Under the pieces are notes generated by a model. It was not told the DNA's origin. It saw only the letters and a list, made by a program, of their open reading frames with translations, and searched no databases. Positions 21,441 through 32,129 of a stretch of 64,000 nt of DNA are shown one piece after another (within the stretch, counting starts at the first letter, position 1; the number at the start of each line of letters is the position of its first letter). The stretch comes from Desmodus rotundus (lineage: Eukaryota; Chordata; Mammalia; Chiroptera; Phyllostomidae), in contig NC_071391.1 of assembly GCF_022682495.2 (NCBI RefSeq), forward strand, positions 83,058,154 to 83,122,153. Reading direction: 5' to 3'. Both the position numbers and the translations under genes were made by a program.

Positions 21441-22118
21441 ACTATTCTTGCTCTCTCCCCCACCAACTGCTAGAGGCATTTATAAGCTTCTAGGTCACCC
21501 CCTCTGGAATTAGCAAACATCCTCAGGGGAATGCAGCTGAAAGGACCAGCCTTGCCTCCAAGGGTTTCACTGTCCCCCAATCCTGAAGCAGAAATTTCCC
21601 CCTATTTTGTTAGCATTTTGCTGTTTCAAGCAGATGTTCTTATATATTGCCCAGATTTCAGTACCATGTTTGGGTTCAATGATCTAGTTTGCCATTATCA
21701 GAATTTTAAGTCTCCCATCTCCATCACTCAAGTTAAAATGCATGTATCCTTCCCTCCCCACATTGTTTCCATTTATAACCTATGTAGGCTGTTTTAATAC
21801 TATGATTGCATGAGGTAAAATTTTTTAAATGGATGATCTTGATTTTCTGTTACCTTCAGCTTTTGTCTCTCAGCCCATTTGATGTTTATTCTTTGATTCA
21901 GATGCCCCATTTCCCCCATCAATCTGTGATGCTGACTTTTATTATCACTCCACCTCTTTTCTTTCCTATACAAAACCCTCCTTTTAATGTTTTGTATAGG
22001 CTTCTTTGATAACCATAGTTCAATATGACCTTTCCTTCTTTTGAATTCTTCTATCACTTTGTGGGCAATACAAGTTTAACTGTTAACCAGGTATATGTTA
22101 ATTCAGTCCTTAAAAATT
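21441..22118. other. Unique DNA without recognised gene
   Basis: No recognised repeat or gene. Ends at a short (GT)n run, 22119-22135. Confidence 0.5.
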
Positions 22119-22135
22119 GTGTGTGTGTGTGTGTG

Positions 22136-22338
22136 GCCCTGGTTGGTGTAGCTCAGTGGATTGAACATGGGCCTGTGAACCAAAGGATCGCTGGTTCACT
22201 TCCCAGTCAGGGCACATGCCTGGGTTGCAGGCTAGGTCCTGAGTAGGGCATGCATGAAAGGCAACCGCACATTGATGTTTCTGTCCCTTTCTTTCTCCTT
22301 CCCTTCCCCTCTTTCTAAAAATAAATAAATTAAAAAAA
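22136..22338 (+). mobile_element. Ves-type SINE
   Basis: This is the best preserved of the three copies. The tRNA-like head is 'gtgtagctcagtggattgaa', followed by 'cagtcagggcacatgcctgg', 'gggttgcaggctaggtcctg', a C/T-rich stretch and an AAATAAATAAATTAAA tail. A TTGTGTGTG target repeat lies on both sides (from the (GT)n run at the left; 22342-22350 at the right). Confidence 0.92.
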
Positions 22339-22354
22339 GGTTTGTGTGTGGATT

Positions 22355-22465
22355 GTAAAGTCCTTGAAGGAAGATACACATTATCTTCTTTATAATCTCC
22401 TGAGCTCCTAGCCCTGTCCCTTGCACATTGTTGGTGCTCAGAATATATAATTGATTGAGTATCTC
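22355..22465 (+). repeat. L2-like 3' end
   Basis: The sequence order 'gtaaagtccttgaaggaaga' to 'gcacattgttggtgctcaga' resembles the L2 3' end. Short and old. Confidence 0.45.
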
Positions 22466-23063
22466 AGATCTGCCCTCCAAAAATTGTGTCATACCTAGGT
22501 CTTTATATCACATAATAGTACATCAATTGCATCCCTATATTAGGAAGTTTCTACTTCCTGCCCTACGCACAGAGCCCTAATCTGGGAGCCCCCCCTTAAG
22601 CATGTACCTAGTTATGAATGAGCCCCAGCCACCTATTGTAGCTGATTTGACCAGGGCGTGTCCCTGAACTAGTTACTAATCAGTTCCTTTGTCAAGGTTT
22701 TAAATAAAAAGATATAACACTTGAAATTAAAATGCTTTAATAATAGCAAATCTGTAGAAAGGTCAAGTAGGTTTCACAGAAGAGTCTATGAAGGAGAAGT
22801 AAAAGTTAAGGAGATGAAGGAACTGAATAATCAAAGGAAATTGACTAATAAAGCAGATATGAAAAAGGAGAATTTATGGAGAGACTAAAAGAAATAAGAG
22901 TCCATGTGGCCTTTGAGGGTGAGCTTTTGTTCCTAGAAATTTCCAAATATCTGCTCCCACAGGACCCCAGCCCTGTGTCTGTGAGTTTAAGTCTTGCATC
23001 TATACCTTAGATGAGTTGTGTGTGCTTGTATTTCCATAGAGCATAAGCTAGAATAATAGTGTA
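22466..23063. other. Unassigned DNA
   Basis: No gene seen. Parts (22570-22700) look like an old repeat but I cannot place them. Confidence 0.45.
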
Positions 23064-23065
23064 TA

Positions 23066-23241
23066 CAGGGGTGGGTAAAAGTAGGTTAAATCACCATCTA
23101 TCATTACCTAAAAGATAAATCATAGGTAAGGATATAATAATAATAATAATAATAAGACAAATAATACAATAATTAATAAATAAATAATAGAAGAATATCT
23201 TTCTTATACTCACAACTGTAAACCTGCTTTTGCCCACCCTG
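23066..23241. mobile_element. Mariner-like MITE, copy 1
   Basis: 176 bp with inverted ends: 'caggggtgggtaaaagtagg' at the left matches the reverse of 'cctgcttttgcccaccctg' at the right. It is flanked by TA on both sides (23064-23065 and 23242-23243), the target of Tc1/mariner transposons. The centre is AT-rich with a (TAA)n run and no transposase. A second copy lies at 53676-53805. Confidence 0.8.
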
Positions 23242-23243
23242 TA

Positions 23244-23924
23244 TATCTCAATTATGTCATTGAAGGTGTAACTGAAACCATTTCTGGCTATCTTAAGCAA
23301 AAAAGGGGCATGTTGAAAAGACAAAGGGGTCCCAGAACTGGCAAGGGACTAGAGCATCAGGCATGTAAGACAGATTGGAGCAGAGCGGCACTGGAGGACC
23401 AAGAAGCAGGAAGTTACCTTTTAGCAAAACTTGTCTAGCCACTTCTACTCTTGCTATTGACACTTTGTACCACCCCTGGGCCCACTGCTGGCTGCTACTG
23501 ATGCCTTTGTGAAACAATTCTCTTCATCCCTTATTTATGTCTTATTTCTCTAGGACTGAAGCTACCGAATTGTTGTGACTGTCCCGTGTTTCCACAACTG
23601 CCAAAAAGCAGACAGGGAAGGATATTGTCCCATGGGTTTTGTAGGGGGAAACAGGGTCCTATTCCTGATAAGATGACACACAATAAGGGAGGGTCCTCCC
23701 AAAGAAGAAGGAGGTTGGATATTAGACAGCCAACAACAGCAGAAAAAACACTAGTCTCTATAGGAACCTTTCTGGTGAAGAATATATATATAAAGAATTT
23801 TCAGCCTTTCTATAAGACTGATGAGATATATGATGATTTGGAGGGGAAAAGAAATAAAGCAGTAGGTTTCGAACAGATCCTTAAGGGTTGAATATACAGT
23901 TGACATGTGCCTTTTTCCCTTTCC
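23244..23924. other. Unique DNA without recognised gene
   Basis: Nothing recognised. The 101-codon frame at 23586-23891 has no recognisable protein. Confidence 0.45.
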
Positions 23925-24180
23925 CTCTTCCTTCTGCTTCCTGTATAGAATATGAACATGAGGGCTAGAATACCAGTAAACATCTTGAGACCTTGAAAAT
24001 GGGAGCCATGAGACAAAGACAGTTGAATAGAAAGATGAAAGCCTTCTGGTCTTTGATGAGGAGGAAAGCTCCATGCCAGCCTCCACATTTCTCTTACATA
24101 AGGAAACCCTTATGTTTTCAAGCCACTGTGGTCTAGTCTGTGTTTCTAGCAGTTAAACACAATTCCTAGTAGATACAGCC
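23925..24180 (+). repeat. Possible old LTR remnant
   Basis: The order 'catgagggctagaatacc', 'tcttgagaccttgaaaatgg', 'gccactgtggtctagtctgt' resembles the 3' half of old mammalian LTRs. The family is not assigned, and it could be an old DNA transposon instead. Confidence 0.3.
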
Positions 24181-24990
24181 ACTATTATTATCTTTGCAAT
24201 TACTGTGTTGACCACCAGATTGAGTCTTTAGCAGCATGGCAATTATTCTCTGATTTCAGAATTCCTGTCTCTCTCTATGTTCTCCAAAAAGACCTGAGAG
24301 ATCCAAGATGGTGGAGGAAAAAGTGGAAGCTACACTTACTTCCTCCCTGGACCAATCTGGAATTACAACTAAAGTGTAGTGAAAGCATCCAGAATAACAA
24401 ACTGAACACTAGCTGGAGAGAAGCCTTATAACCACAGACAGACAGAAGAAACAAACACAACATGACTGATAGGGAGTGTGGAAGAGGAACAAGAGGGCTG
24501 ACTGGGCTCCCAAGGGCAGCAGCTGAAGTGCCAGAGGGATGTTTCGGTGGCCATAGGTTTCCCCTGAGGAGTGTAGGGCCTAACCCCCAAGCTGGGCTTC
24601 TCAGGCTACTGCACCAGAGCCAGAAAGGGACCCAGAAAACATTCAGCTGTAAAAATCAGCAGGTTTTCTGTCAACCAAAGAGAGACATCTGGAGATGCAG
24701 AGAGCATCTTACAGGGCCAAAACACAAAATTTCTTTAAAAAAAATTTTTTTTATTGTTATTCAGTTACAGTTGTCTGCATTTTCTCCCCATCCCTCCACC
24801 CCACCCCAACTGAACCCACCTCCCTCCCCTGCCTCCACCCTCCCCCTTGATTTTCTCCATGTGTCCTTTATAGTAGTTCCTGTAAACCCCTCTCCACACT
24901 GCCCCCTCCTCACTCCCCTCTGGCTATTGTTAGATGGCTCTGAACTTCAATGTCTCTGGCTATATTTTGTTTGCTTTTTTCTTCTATTGA

Positions 24991-27900
24991 TTATGTTCCA
25001 GTTAAAGGTGAGATCATATGGTATTTGCCCCTCACTGCCTGGCTTATTTCACTCAGCATAATGCTCTCCAGTTCCATCCATGCTGTTGCAAAGGGTATAA
25101 GCTCCTTCTTTCTCTCTGCTGCATAGAATTCCATTGTGTAAATGTATCATAGTTTTTGGATCCACTCATTTGCTGATGGGCACTTAGATTGCTTCCAGCA
25201 CTTGGCTATTGTAAATTGTGCTGCTATGAACATTGGAGTGCATAGGTTCTTTTGGATTGGTGTTTCAGTGTTCTTGGGGTATAATCCCAGCAGCGGAATT
25301 GCTGGGTCAAAGGGCAGTTCCATTTTTAATTTTCTGAGGAAATTCCATACTGTTTTCCACAGTGGCCAGACCAGTCTGCATTCCTACCAACAGTGCACTA
25401 GGGTTCCCTTTTCTCTGCATCCTCTCCAACATTTGTTTGTTGATTTGTTTATGTTGGCCACTCTGACTTGTGGGAGATGGTACCTCATTGTGGTTTCAAT
25501 CTGCATCTCTCTGAAGGCTAGTGATGCTGAGCATCTTTTCATATGTCTCCGGGCCATCTGTATGTCTTCCTTGGAGAAGTGTCTTTTCAAGTCCTTTGCC
25601 CATTTTTTAATTGGGTCGTTTGCCTTCCTGGAGTGGAGTCATGTGAGTTCTTTATATATTTTGGAGATTAAACCCTTGTCTGAGATATCATTGGCAAATA
25701 TGTTTTCCCATACTGTTGGTTCTCTTTGTATTTTAATGCTGTATTCTTTAGCCCTGCAGAAGCTTTTTATTTTGATGAGGTCCAATTTGTTTATTCTTTC
25801 CTTTATGTCCCTTGCTTTAGGGAACGTGTCTGTGAGGATGTTGCTGCGTGGAATGCCTGAGATTTTCCTGCCAATGTTTTCCTCTAGGACTTCTATGGTG
25901 TTATGACTTATATTTAAGTCTTTTATCCATCTTGAATTTATTTTTGTGTATGATGTAAGTTGGTGATTGAGTTTCATTTTTTCGCACATAGCTGTCCAGA
26001 TCTCCCAACACCATTTGTTGAAGAGGCTATTTTGCTCCATTTTATGCTCCTGCCTCCTTTGTCAAATATTAATTGACCGTAAAGACGTGAGTTTGTTTCT
26101 GGGCTCTCTGTTCTGTTCCTTTGGTCTTTGTGCCTGTTTTTATGCCAGTACCAGGCTGTTTTGATTACAGTGGCCTTGTAATACAGTTTGATATCAGGTA
26201 TTGTGATCCCTCCTGCTTTGTTCCTTCTCAAAATTGCTGCAGCTATTCGGGGTTGTTTATGGTTCCATATAAATTTCTGAATGTTGGCTCTATATCTGTG
26301 AAATATGTCATGGGTACTCTAATAGGGATTGCATTGAATCTATAAATTGCTTTGGGTAGTATGGCCATTTTGATGATGTTAATTCTTTCAACCCATGAGC
26401 ATGGTACATGCTTCCATTTGTTCGTGTCTTCCTTAATTTCTTTCTTCAATGTTGTGCAGTTTTCTGTTTATAGATCTTTTGGCTCCTTAGTTAGGTTTAT
26501 TCTAGGTACTTTATTTTTCTTGTTGCTATATCAAATGGGATTTTTTTCCTGATTTCTGTTTCTTCAGTTTCGTTGTTGGTGTACAGGAATGCCTTTGATT
26601 TCTCAGTATTGACTTTGTATCCAGCTGTTTTGCCAAATTCATTTATTAGGTCGAGTAGTTTTTTGGTGGAGTCTATAGGATTTTCCATGTACACTATCAT
26701 GTCATCTGCAAACAGTGACAGTTTCATTTCCTCCTTTCCAATTTGGATGCCTTTTATTGCTTTTTCTTGTCTGATTGCTGTGGCTAGGACTTCCAGTACT
26801 ATGTTGAATAGGAGTGGTGAGAGAGGGCATCCTTGTCTTGTTCCTGATCTTAGTGGGAAAGCTCTAAGTTTTTGTCCATTGAGTATGATGTTGGCTGTAG
26901 GTCTCTCATATATGGCCTTTATTATGTTGAGGAATGCTCCCTCTATTCCCACTTTGCTGAGTGTTTTTATCAGAAATGGGTGCTGTACCTTATCAAATGC
27001 TTTTTATGCATCTATTGATATGATCATGTGATTTTTGTCTTTGCTGTTGTTGATGTGATGTATTATGTTTATTGATTTGCGAATATTGTACCATCCTTGC
27101 ATCCCTGGGACGAATCCCACTTCGTTGTGGTGTATGATCTTTGTAATGTATTGCTGGATGCAGTTTGCCAATATTTTGTTGAGGATTTTAGCATCTATTT
27201 TCATCAGGAATATTGGCCTCAGGTTTTCTTTCTTTGTTATGTCTTTTTCTGGTTTGGGGATTAGGATGATGCTGGCTTCATAAAACGAGTTTGGGAGTGT
27301 GGGGAACCATTCCAAGCATGGGAAATGTGGCTCAGCTCCCACTTGGAAAAGCCATCGGGGAGCGAGGTTGGTGGGCAGGATCCACCTCCATGAATAGGTT
27401 CTCCAGTGGGAAATCAGGCCTGCATTGTACCTAGACTGGTATGAGACTTGCTCTTGCTAAAACTGCCTCATCCTGAGGCTGTAAATGTTTACTGAGTATC
27501 TTCATATTCCTAAAATCTGTGCTAAACCACCCAAGTATGGAGTGTGAGCATTTCCCCCTCAAGCTGTAACATCCTTCTCTTTCAAGTAATTAGCAGCATT
27601 ATGTCCTTTGTTGTCCTTAAAGATAATCACCTGTGATGAACATGTGCATAGTAAATGAACACCATCCTCCATGTTTTGTGTCCAGAAAAGCAATAAAAGC
27701 CTGTCCAGGCGGGGGTTGGCTCTCTCTCTTGGGCTCTCTCTAGCCCTCTCACCCTCTCTCACTTAGAGAGTGGCCATGCCATGCATTTTTCTCCACAGGA
27801 TTTCTGTAGTCTGTGTATATTTGTATATTACAGCCACAACACCCGATCCTGTGGGCTGGGAACTGTGTCATGGGAATCTTCCATCTTCTTGAATTTTTTG

Positions 27901-29379
27901 AAATAATTTGTGGAGGATGGGGGTTAGCTCTCACTTAAATGCTCTGTAGAACTCTCCTGTGAAACCATCTGGTCCAGGGCTTTTGTGTGTTGGGAGTTTT
28001 TTGATGACTGCTTCAATTTCATCAGCTGTTATTGGTCTGTTCAGGCTTTCTGCTTCTTCTTCATTCAGTTTTGGAAGATTATATTTTTCTAGAAATGTGT
28101 CCATTTCACCTAGGTTTTCAAATTTCTTGGCATACAATTCTTCATAGTAATTTCTTACTATCCTTTGTATTTCTGTGGTATCAGTTGTAATCTCTCCTCT
28201 TTCATTTCTAATTCTGTTTATTTGGATCCTCTGTGTTTTTTTCGTGATGAACTTGTTTAGAGGCTTGCTGCTTTTGTTTATCTTTTCAAAGAACCAGCTC
28301 CTGGATTCATTGATCCTTAGAATTGTGCTTTTAGTCTCTATGTCATTTAACTCTGCTCTGATCTTGGTTATTTCCTTCCTTCTACTTGCTCTGGGCTGTC
28401 TTTGTTGTTGTTCCTCCAGTTCTTGTAGGCATAGGGTCAGGCTGTTTGATTGAAATGTTTCTATCTTTTTAAGGTAGGCCTGTATTGCTATGAACTTCCC
28501 TCTCAGGACTGCCTTTGCTGTGTCCCATAAGGTTTGGGTTGTTGTGAGTTTCTTTTTGTTTGTTTCCAGAAAGTTTTTGATTTCTTCCCTAATCTTGTTC
28601 TTGACCCATTCATTGTTTAATAGCATGGTATTCAATGTCCATGATTTTGAGTGTTTGGGTTTTTTTCCTTTGGTGTTGGTTTCTAGTTTCAGTCCCTTGT
28701 GGTCAGAGAAAGTGCTTGATATGATTTCAGTTTTCTTGAATTTGTTGAGGCTTGTTTTGTGTCCTATCGTGTGGTCTATCTTTGAAAATGTTCTATGTAT
28801 ACTTGAAAAGAATGCGTATTTTGCTTCTTTGGGATGAAAAGCTCTATATATATCAGTTAAGTCCATTTCATCTAGGGTATTGTTCAGTGACACAACAACT
28901 TTGTTGATATTTTGTTTGGAAGACCTGTCCATTTTTGACAGTGTGTTGTTAAAATCCCCTACTATAATTGTGTTGCTGTCAATATCTTTCTTGAAGTTCT
29001 CCAACGTTTCCTTTATGTATTCAGGTGCTCCTATGTTGTGTACATATATGTTTACAATGCTTATATCTTCTTGGTGGATTCTTCCTTTGAGTATTATGAA
29101 GTGACCTTCTGGGTCTCTATTTATGGCCCTTCTTTTGAAGTCTGTTTCGTCTGATATGAGTATTGCTACCCCTGCTATTTTCCTGTCTGCTTGGAAAATT
29201 TGTTTCCAGCCCCTTACTTTCAGTCTGTGTAGGTCTTTTGTCCTGAGGTGGGTCTCTTGTAGGCAGCATATGTGTGGGTCATGCTTTCTTATCCATTCAG
29301 TTATTGTATGTCTTTGGATTGGAGCATTTAATCCATTTATGTTTAAGGTTATTCTCTATAGGTAGTTATTCATTGCCAT
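24991..29379 (-). pseudogene. ORF2 of L1 A (endonuclease/reverse transcriptase)
   Basis: ATG at 29379 to TAA at 24991. Without the inserted LTR and its duplication this is about 3.81 kb, the usual size (~1270 codons). The longest intact piece (29004-27931, 357 codons) covers the end of the endonuclease with its SDH motif and the linker up to the start of the RT ([11 protein letters not shown]). The RT active site FADD is at 26701-26712. The cysteine-rich C-terminus lies near 25440. Several frameshifts and stops plus an LTR at 27298-27870 destroy it. Confidence 0.88.
27292..27876 (+). mobile_element. Solo LTR (ERV2-like) inside ORF2 of L1 A
   Basis: The LTR is 27298-27870 (573 bp). It begins TGTGGGGAAC and ends TGTGTCA, with 6-base duplications tgggag / tgggaa (27292-27297 and 27871-27876). 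A poly(A) signal AATAAA is at 27692-27697, followed by a CTCT-rich R/U5 region. The 6-bp duplication fits class II ERVs. It is unrelated in sequence to the LTR at 6666-7496. It is younger than L1 A. Confidence 0.82.
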
Positions 29380-29425
29380 TTTTTCCTACCTGTGTTCCTC
29401 TGTCTTTCTCTTTTCCTTCCTTTCC

Positions 29426-30346
29426 TTAAAGCAGTCCCTTTAGCATCTCTTGCAGAGCTGGTTTGGAGGAGGTGTATTCTTTTAGACTTCTTTTGTCTGG
29501 GAAGCTCTTTACTTGGCCTTGTATGTTGATTGAGAGCCTTGCTAGGTAAAGCAGTCTTGGTTTCAGGCCTCTGGTTCTCATTCCTGGAATATTTTTTGCC
29601 ATTCTCTTCTGGCTTGGAGCGTTTCCATTGAGAAGTCAGTTGCTAACCTTATTGGGTCTCCCTTGTATGTTACTTCCTTTTTCTCCCTTGCTGCCTTTAA
29701 GATCCTCTCTTTGTCTTGAAATTTTGCCATTTTAATTATGATGTGTCTTGCAGTGGGCCTCTTTGGGTTCCTCTTGCTTGGGACTCTCTGTGTTTCCTGG
29801 ATTTGGGGGACTTTTTCTCTCCTCAGATTAGGGAAATTTTCCATCATTACTTTTTCAAACAGGTTTTCTATCCCTTGCTCTTCTTCTTCTCCTTCTGGTG
29901 TCCCTATTATACAGATAGTACATTTCACATTGTCCTGCATTTCCCTTAATCCCTCTTCATTCTTTCTGAGCCTATTTTCCTTTTCTTGTCTCTTTCTTGG
30001 TGTTTTTTCCTACTTTTTCATCCAGCTCGCTGATCTGTTCCTCTGCTTCATTGAGCGTGCTTTTGATTCTTTCTACTGTGTTCTTCAGTTCAGAAATTCT
30101 ATTCTTCATTTCCTCCTGGCCCTTGTTGGTAATTTCTATTTCCTTTTTCATGTTCATATAGTTTGCAGTGAGTTCATTGTAGTTTCCCTGTAGTTTCTGG
30201 TATTTCTCTGTGAGCTCAGTGAGCTTCCTTATAACCATTGCTTTGAACTCAGTATCTGAGAGTTGACTTGACTCTATTTCATTTTGCATTCTTTGTGAGG
30301 CTTATGTCTTTCCTTTCTTATGGGGATTGTTTCTTTGTCTTCCCAT
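29426..30346 (-). pseudogene. ORF1 of L1 A (ORF1p)
   Basis: Starts MGRQRNNPH at 30346. A TAA falls at codon 15, where the deleted L1 at 10232 has a sense codon. The coiled coil (30289-29972, KLTELTEKYQKLQGNYNELT) is open. After a frameshift the RRM and C-terminal domain (29940-29578: GTPEGEEEEQG, RHIIIKMAK, RLATDFSMETLQAR) are open. Natural stop near 29426. It supplies no functional protein today. Confidence 0.87.
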
Positions 30347-31219
30347 TGTTTGTGAGACTCTTCTTGTTAGCTTCTGCTTCTTCGATTGATCTTTTCTGAC
30401 TCCCTGGGTTTATGGTATGAACTTCTATGGTAGAATTTCAGTGGATTCAGTGGTGCCATCTCCTTAATCTCCTGAGCTCGCTGGTCTTGGGCTGTCATTT
30501 ATGGTGGCTCTCTTTATGTCTTTGGGTTTTGATTGTTGTTTGTTCTTTCTTTGGTGAGTCCTTCCCTCAAGCCAGTTAATTTAGGGTCACTCCGTCCACT
30601 ACATCTTGTATTCTGTTTTGCAGATGTAGACAGTTTGTGTTGAAGCTGATTCTTCTGTGTGTACTAGGTTTTGAGTGTTCTCTCTCGCTCTAGTTCAGTT
30701 GTTTGTTCTGAGTAATTTCTCCCCTATTTAGTTGTATTTTCAGATCAGTCCTGGATTGAAATCAGTGTGGCTTCTACTCCCTTCTTCACCTTCTTCCGTT
30801 GTTATCTGTGGGTGGTTCCTTTGTTAGTGGGTTTCCTCTTTCAGCAGATGTAAAACACATAATTTCATTTGCAGCCACTTGCCCTTGGCTCCAGCAGAGG
30901 GAGGGCCATGTAGACTAGAGAAGCTTGAGGAGAGTTTGGGGTTGGTGGCCCTGGGAGAGAACTGAAGGAACAGTCACCATGATCCCTGCATGGAGTCATT
31001 TCCCACACTGCAAATGCCTTATTTACCATGCAGAGCACTTCCCTCCAAGTGGCATCAGCCTGGGGGGAAGCAAGAACCATGCCTGCAGGAATTACTCTGC
31101 CCCACCTCTGTGGAGCCTAAGCTGGGCTGCGGACTACCCCTTGATTAGTTTAACAACTAATCAGTTTACTGACTCTTTAGATTAACAACTAATGTGGAAA
31201 ACACAAAGAAGCAACCAAA

Positions 31220-32073
31220 ATGGGAAGAGAAAGAAACACACCCCAAATGAAAGAACAAGAGAATTCTCAAGAAGAACTAGTTGAAATGGAGGCAAAGAAA
31301 TCAGATAGAGAGTTTGAATAGTAACTATAAGGATAATTAAAAGACATAGAAACCATGAAAAAGGACCAGTCAGAAATAAAGAACACAATGTCTGTATACA
31401 CTGGAAGGAAAAAACAGTAGGTTATATGAAGCAGAGGATCACATCAGTGATTTGGAAGACAAGGTAGAAAAAAGCACCCAGGCAGAGCAGAAAAAAGGAA
31501 AAATATATTTTTTTAAATGAGGAGAACCTAAGAAACATTTGGGACAACATGAAGTTGAACAACATCTGCATCATGGGAATGTCAGAAGGAGAAGAGAGCA
31601 AGCAAGGGATCAAGAACCTATTTGAAGAAATAATGACTGAAATCTTTAATCTGGTGAGGACTCTCTGAACTTTCTGGACTTGTATGTCCAGAAAGTTCAG
31701 AACGTCCTAAACAAATTAGACCCAAAGAACCCTACACCAAGACACAAAATAATTAACATGACAAGATGTAAGGACAAGGAGAGAATCCTAAAAGCCACAA
31801 GAGAAAAGCAGGTAGTTACCTACAAGGGGACATCAATTAGACTGTCACCTGATCACTCACCAGAAACATTTCAGGCCAGAAGAGAATGGTGTGAAATATT
31901 CAAGGGTTGAAAAGCAAGGACCTACAACCAAGACTACTTTACCCAGCAAGGCTATTTAAAATTGAGAAATAAGGAGCATTCCAGATAAGAAAAATCTAAA
32001 GGAGTTTTTTAAAAAAATCTAAAAAAACTAAATCTAAATCAGTACTGCAACAAATGTAAAGGAGTTGCTTTAA
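31220..32073 (+). pseudogene. ORF1 of L1 B
   Basis: ATG at 31220 opens MGRERNTPQMKEQEN and a TAG closes the frame after about 33 codons. The RRM/C-terminal part is readable at 31680-31910 (RHKIINMTRCKDKERILKAT, VTYKGTSIRLSPDHS). The end near 32071-32073 matches the LKELL-stop of the family. The region has several stops and frameshifts. Confidence 0.8.
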
Positions 32074-32129
32074 GAAGAAGAAGAGAAAGAGGGGGAAAAA
32101 AACCCAGAGGAAAACAGTCTAACAATAAA

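Larger units (their letters stand above)
24719..30870 (-). mobile_element. L1 A, near full length, inserted in the 5' UTR of L1 B
   Basis: The element is 24737-30851 (about 5.5 kb after subtracting an internal LTR and its TSD). It is flanked by an 18-19-base imperfect duplication (24719-24736 and 30852-30870, 'aaaacaca-aatttc'). Order on its own strand: ~500-bp 5' UTR, ORF1 (30346-29426), ORF2 (29379-24991), C-rich 3' UTR and poly(A), read as T at 24737-24760. It lacks the AAGATGG start, so it is 5' truncated within the 5' UTR. Removing it rejoins L1 B exactly. Confidence 0.9.

Noticed and set aside
22136..22338. tRNA gene
   Set aside because: The tRNA-like head is part of a Ves SINE; no cloverleaf with a proper acceptor stem, and a poly(A)-like tail follows.
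24462..25061. 199-codon open frame
   Set aside because: It runs from the 5' UTR of L1 B across the junction into the 3' UTR of L1 A; a chance frame made by the nested insertion.
25142..25906. 254-codon plus-strand open frame
   Set aside because: It is the complement of ORF2 in minus-strand L1 A; the antisense of L1 ORF2 is often stop-poor.
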